A stretch of DNA of 8,241 nucleotides, from contig JAFSWV010000016.1 in NCBI GenBank assembly GCA_017444325.1, positions 1 through 8,241 on the forward strand, written 5' to 3'. This document shows, piece by piece, positions 6,653 to 8,241 of this stretch. The notes under the pieces are model-generated. The model had not been told where the DNA came from and made no database searches. It worked only from the letters and a program-made list of their open reading frames with translations. Origin of the DNA: a bacterium (GTDB taxonomy: Bacteria > Auribacterota > UBA3054). The number at the start of each line of letters is the position of its first letter. Position 1 is the stretch's first letter. The position numbers were made by a program, and so were the translations under genes.

Positions 6653-7120
6653 TTACAATATTCCTGTGTGTCCGAAACCGCCTTCGCCGCGCACGGTCTC
6701 TCCCAGTTCGGATTCGTCTGAGCACTTGGCGATGTTTGCTCTTTCCACTTTTTGGATGACGAACTGGGCAATGCGCATGCCGCGGGTGACGGTGAAACTA
6801 ACTTTGCCGAAGTTTATAAGGATGACGCAGATCTCGCCTCTGTAGTCGGAATCAACGGTGCCGGGACCGTTGACCACGCCGATGCCGTGTTTGGCGGCCA
6901 GCCCGCTTCTTGGCCTCACCTGTATCTCGTAGCCCAGAGGAACGGCGGCCTTGAGCCCGGTTTTGATCATGGCGAAAGATCCGGGCTCAAGAACGATGTC
7001 CTCACGATTGGCCGCGCAGACGTCCAGTCCGCTGGAACCTTCGGTCTGATAGCAGGGGAGAGGCAGGTCTTCCGTTCCGGGAAGCCTTAGGAAGCGGATG
7101 CTGACGGAATTATCAGGCAT
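6653..7120 (-). CDS. dut: Deoxyuridine 5'-triphosphate nucleotidohydrolase (dUTPase)
   Basis: The trimeric enzyme hydrolyses dUTP to dUMP and pyrophosphate, keeping uracil out of DNA and feeding thymidylate synthesis. The 155-residue product shows all five family motifs in order: GSSGLDVCAA (28-37), RPRSGLAAKHGIGV (69-82), PGTVDSDYRGE (86-96, catalytic Asp90 and Tyr93), GMRIAQFVI (114-122) and the P-loop-like RGEGGFGHTG (144-153). The last is usually GGFGSTG, so His151 replaces Ser. The ATG at 7120 is chosen because it gives the standard N-terminus and has AGGA 5 bases upstream. A longer open frame reaches an ATG at 7261, but those 47 extra residues are a basic, low-complexity shadow of the pnp tail. 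The gene overlaps pnp by 8 bases (ATGCCTGA), so the two are co-translated. A pnp-dut neighbourhood is also known in other bacterial lineages. Confidence 0.96.
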   Translation of the reverse strand: MPDNSVSIRFLRLPGTEDLPLPCYQTEGSSGLDVCAANREDIVLEPGSFAMIKTGLKAAVPLGYEIQVRPRSGLAAKHGIGVVNGPGTVDSDYRGEICVILINFGKVSFTVTRGMRIAQFVIQKVERANIAKCSDESELGETVRGEGGFGHTGIL

Positions 7121-8241
7121 TGTCGTCCTGGGGTTCCTCTCTCTGCTGGCGGCGGGGGCGCCTGTCTTCGCGGCGGGGACGTCCGCCTTCGGAACGGCCT
7201 CGGCGCTCGCTGTCCTTTTGGCTGCGGCTCTTGACCTTCGTGGGGTCGAAGGGCTCGTCAAGGTGCTTCATGGAGAGGTTGACGCGGCCCTTGTCATCGA
7301 TCTCGATGACGCGGACGTCAACTTCGTCGCCTTCTTTCAGGACGTCTTCGATCTTCTCGACGCGCTCGTCCCTGATCTCGCTGATGTGCACCATGCCCTC
7401 CACGTCGGGCAGGATCTTTACGAAGGCGCCGAAGCTCATGAGCCTCGTGACGGTGCCGTGATAGATCTTGCCGATCTCGGCGGTCGCCATCATGGCTTCC
7501 ACGATCTCTTTGCCTTTCTGGGCGATCTCGAGGGAGTCGCCGGCGATCTGGACGGTGCCGTCATCCTCGATAGAGATCGTGGTGCCGGTCTGTTCCTGGA
7601 TGGCGCGGACGTTCTTGCCGCCGGGGCCGATCAAGGCGCCGATCTTGTCGACCGGGATCTTGATGGTCAGGATCTTGGGGGCCAGGGGCGAGAGTTCCGG
7701 CCTGGGCGCCGGCAGTTCCTTGGCCATGATGTCAAGGATGCGGAGCCTGGCGCTGCGGGCTCTCTCGAAGATGGCGGGCAGAAGATCGACGGGCAGGCCT
7801 TCCACTTTGAGGTCCACCTGGACGCCGGTCACGCCTTTCTTGGAGCCGGCCACCTTGAAGTCCATGTGACCGTAGTGGTCCTCGTCGCCGACGATGTCGG
7901 TGATGAGGGTGTATTCGTCGTCATCGGCGACCAAGCCGACGGAGATGCCGGCCACCGGGGCGTCGATGGGGACGCCGGCGTCCATTAAGGAAAGGCAGCC
8001 GCCGCAGACGGAAGCCATAGAAGAAGAGCCGTTGGATTCCGTGATGTCGCTGGTGATGCGGATGGTGTAGTCAAAGTCTTCGGGAACGAGGAACTTCAGG
8101 CTGCGTTCCGCCAGATTGCCGTGGCCGATCTCGCGGCGGCCGGGGCCTCTCAAGGGCCTGGCCTCGCCGACTGAGTACGGCGGGAAGGTGTAGTGCAGCA
8201 TGAATTTCTTCTGGCTTTCCCCGGCCAATCCCTCGACGCCC
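7113..8241 (-). CDS. pnp: Polyribonucleotide nucleotidyltransferase (PNPase), C-terminal about 375 residues; 5' end outside window
   Basis: PNPase degrades RNA from the 3' end by phosphorolysis and can add tails; it acts as a trimer, often in the degradosome. The visible part starts inside the second RNase PH domain at the family segment FMLHYTFPPYSVGE (8159-8201). It then shows RREIGHG, the phosphate-site region ESNGSSSMASVCGG, and DIVGDED (7878-7898), which keeps the two Asp residues equivalent to E. coli D486 and D492. A KH domain with IGPGGK (about 7494-7673) and an S1 domain with GAFVKILPDVEGMVHISEI (about 7260-7469) follow, then a short Arg/Glu-rich disordered tail. E. coli has GDMDF shortly after the active-site Asp pair; here it is GHMDF. 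The gene runs off the window edge, so the start and first RNase PH domain cannot be judged. The stop lies 8 bases inside dut. The usual upstream partner rpsO would be outside. Confidence 0.97.
   Translation of the reverse strand, partial: GVEGLAGESQKKFMLHYTFPPYSVGEARPLRGPGRREIGHGNLAERSLKFLVPEDFDYTIRITSDITESNGSSSMASVCGGCLSLMDAGVPIDAPVAGISVGLVADDDEYTLITDIVGDEDHYGHMDFKVAGSKKGVTGVQVDLKVEGLPVDLLPAIFERARSARLRILDIMAKELPAPRPELSPLAPKILTIKIPVDKIGALIGPGGKNVRAIQEQTGTTISIEDDGTVQIAGDSLEIAQKGKEIVEAMMATAEIGKIYHGTVTRLMSFGAFVKILPDVEGMVHISEIRDERVEKIEDVLKEGDEVDVRVIEIDDKGRVNLSMKHLDEPFDPTKVKSRSQKDSERRGRSEGGRPRREDRRPRRQQREEPQDDNA
7126..7129 (-). promoter_or_regulatory. Ribosome binding site of dut
   Basis: AGGA lies 5 bases before the ATG at 7120, inside the last codons of pnp. 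It decides between this start and the longer frame beginning at 7261. Confidence 0.65.

Noticed and set aside
7121..7261. N-terminal extension of dUTPase by 47 residues from an ATG at 7261
   Set aside because: The extension lies wholly inside the pnp tail, is Ser/Arg/Ala-rich low complexity, and the start at 7120 has a ribosome binding site and gives the standard length.
7098..7988. Long plus-strand open frame (296 codons) opposite pnp and dut
   Set aside because: It lies antisense to two certain genes, and its product is a low-complexity Asp/Gly/Val-rich string typical of reading conserved GC-rich codons backwards.

Overview
This window is a stretch of bacterial chromosome with every supported gene on the minus strand, packed end to end. 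In transcription order, from high to low coordinate, the genes are: pnp (polyribonucleotide nucleotidyltransferase, 5' end outside the window), dut (dUTPase), two unrecognised secreted proteins that look like paralogues of each other, an envelope L,D-transpeptidase with TPR-like and LysM regions, accA (acetyl-CoA carboxylase carboxyltransferase alpha), and uvrA (excinuclease subunit A, 3' end outside the window). Gaps are tiny or absent: an 8-base overlap (pnp/dut), then 56, 14, 25, 2 and 3 bases. There are no mobile elements, RNA genes, CRISPR arrays or prophage genes, and no gene-free stretch longer than 56 bases.

The organism is a bacterium that builds fatty acids by the type II route with a separate AccA, repairs DNA with UvrABC and crosslinks peptidoglycan with a YkuD-type enzyme. 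The gene mix, the LysM L,D-transpeptidase and the large secreted proteins of unknown function fit a member of the Planctomycetota-Verrucomicrobiota-Lentisphaerota group. That placement is a guess from general resemblance, not something the sequence proves.

Region 7113-8241 handles RNA decay and nucleotide sanitation (pnp-dut, translationally coupled). Region 2340-6596 is an envelope block: two exported proteins followed by a membrane-anchored peptidoglycan transpeptidase. A weak promoter candidate lies in the 56-base gap before this block. Region 1-2337 returns to housekeeping (accA, uvrA). All seven genes could be read on one transcript, with a possible internal start before the envelope block.

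The two most interesting points are these. First, the tandem secreted proteins appear to share a gluzincin (Peptidase_MA-like) layout whose zinc-binding residues have been lost in both copies. Second, the UvrA keeps the UvrB-binding region but has only 13 residues where the roughly 110-residue insertion domain normally sits.
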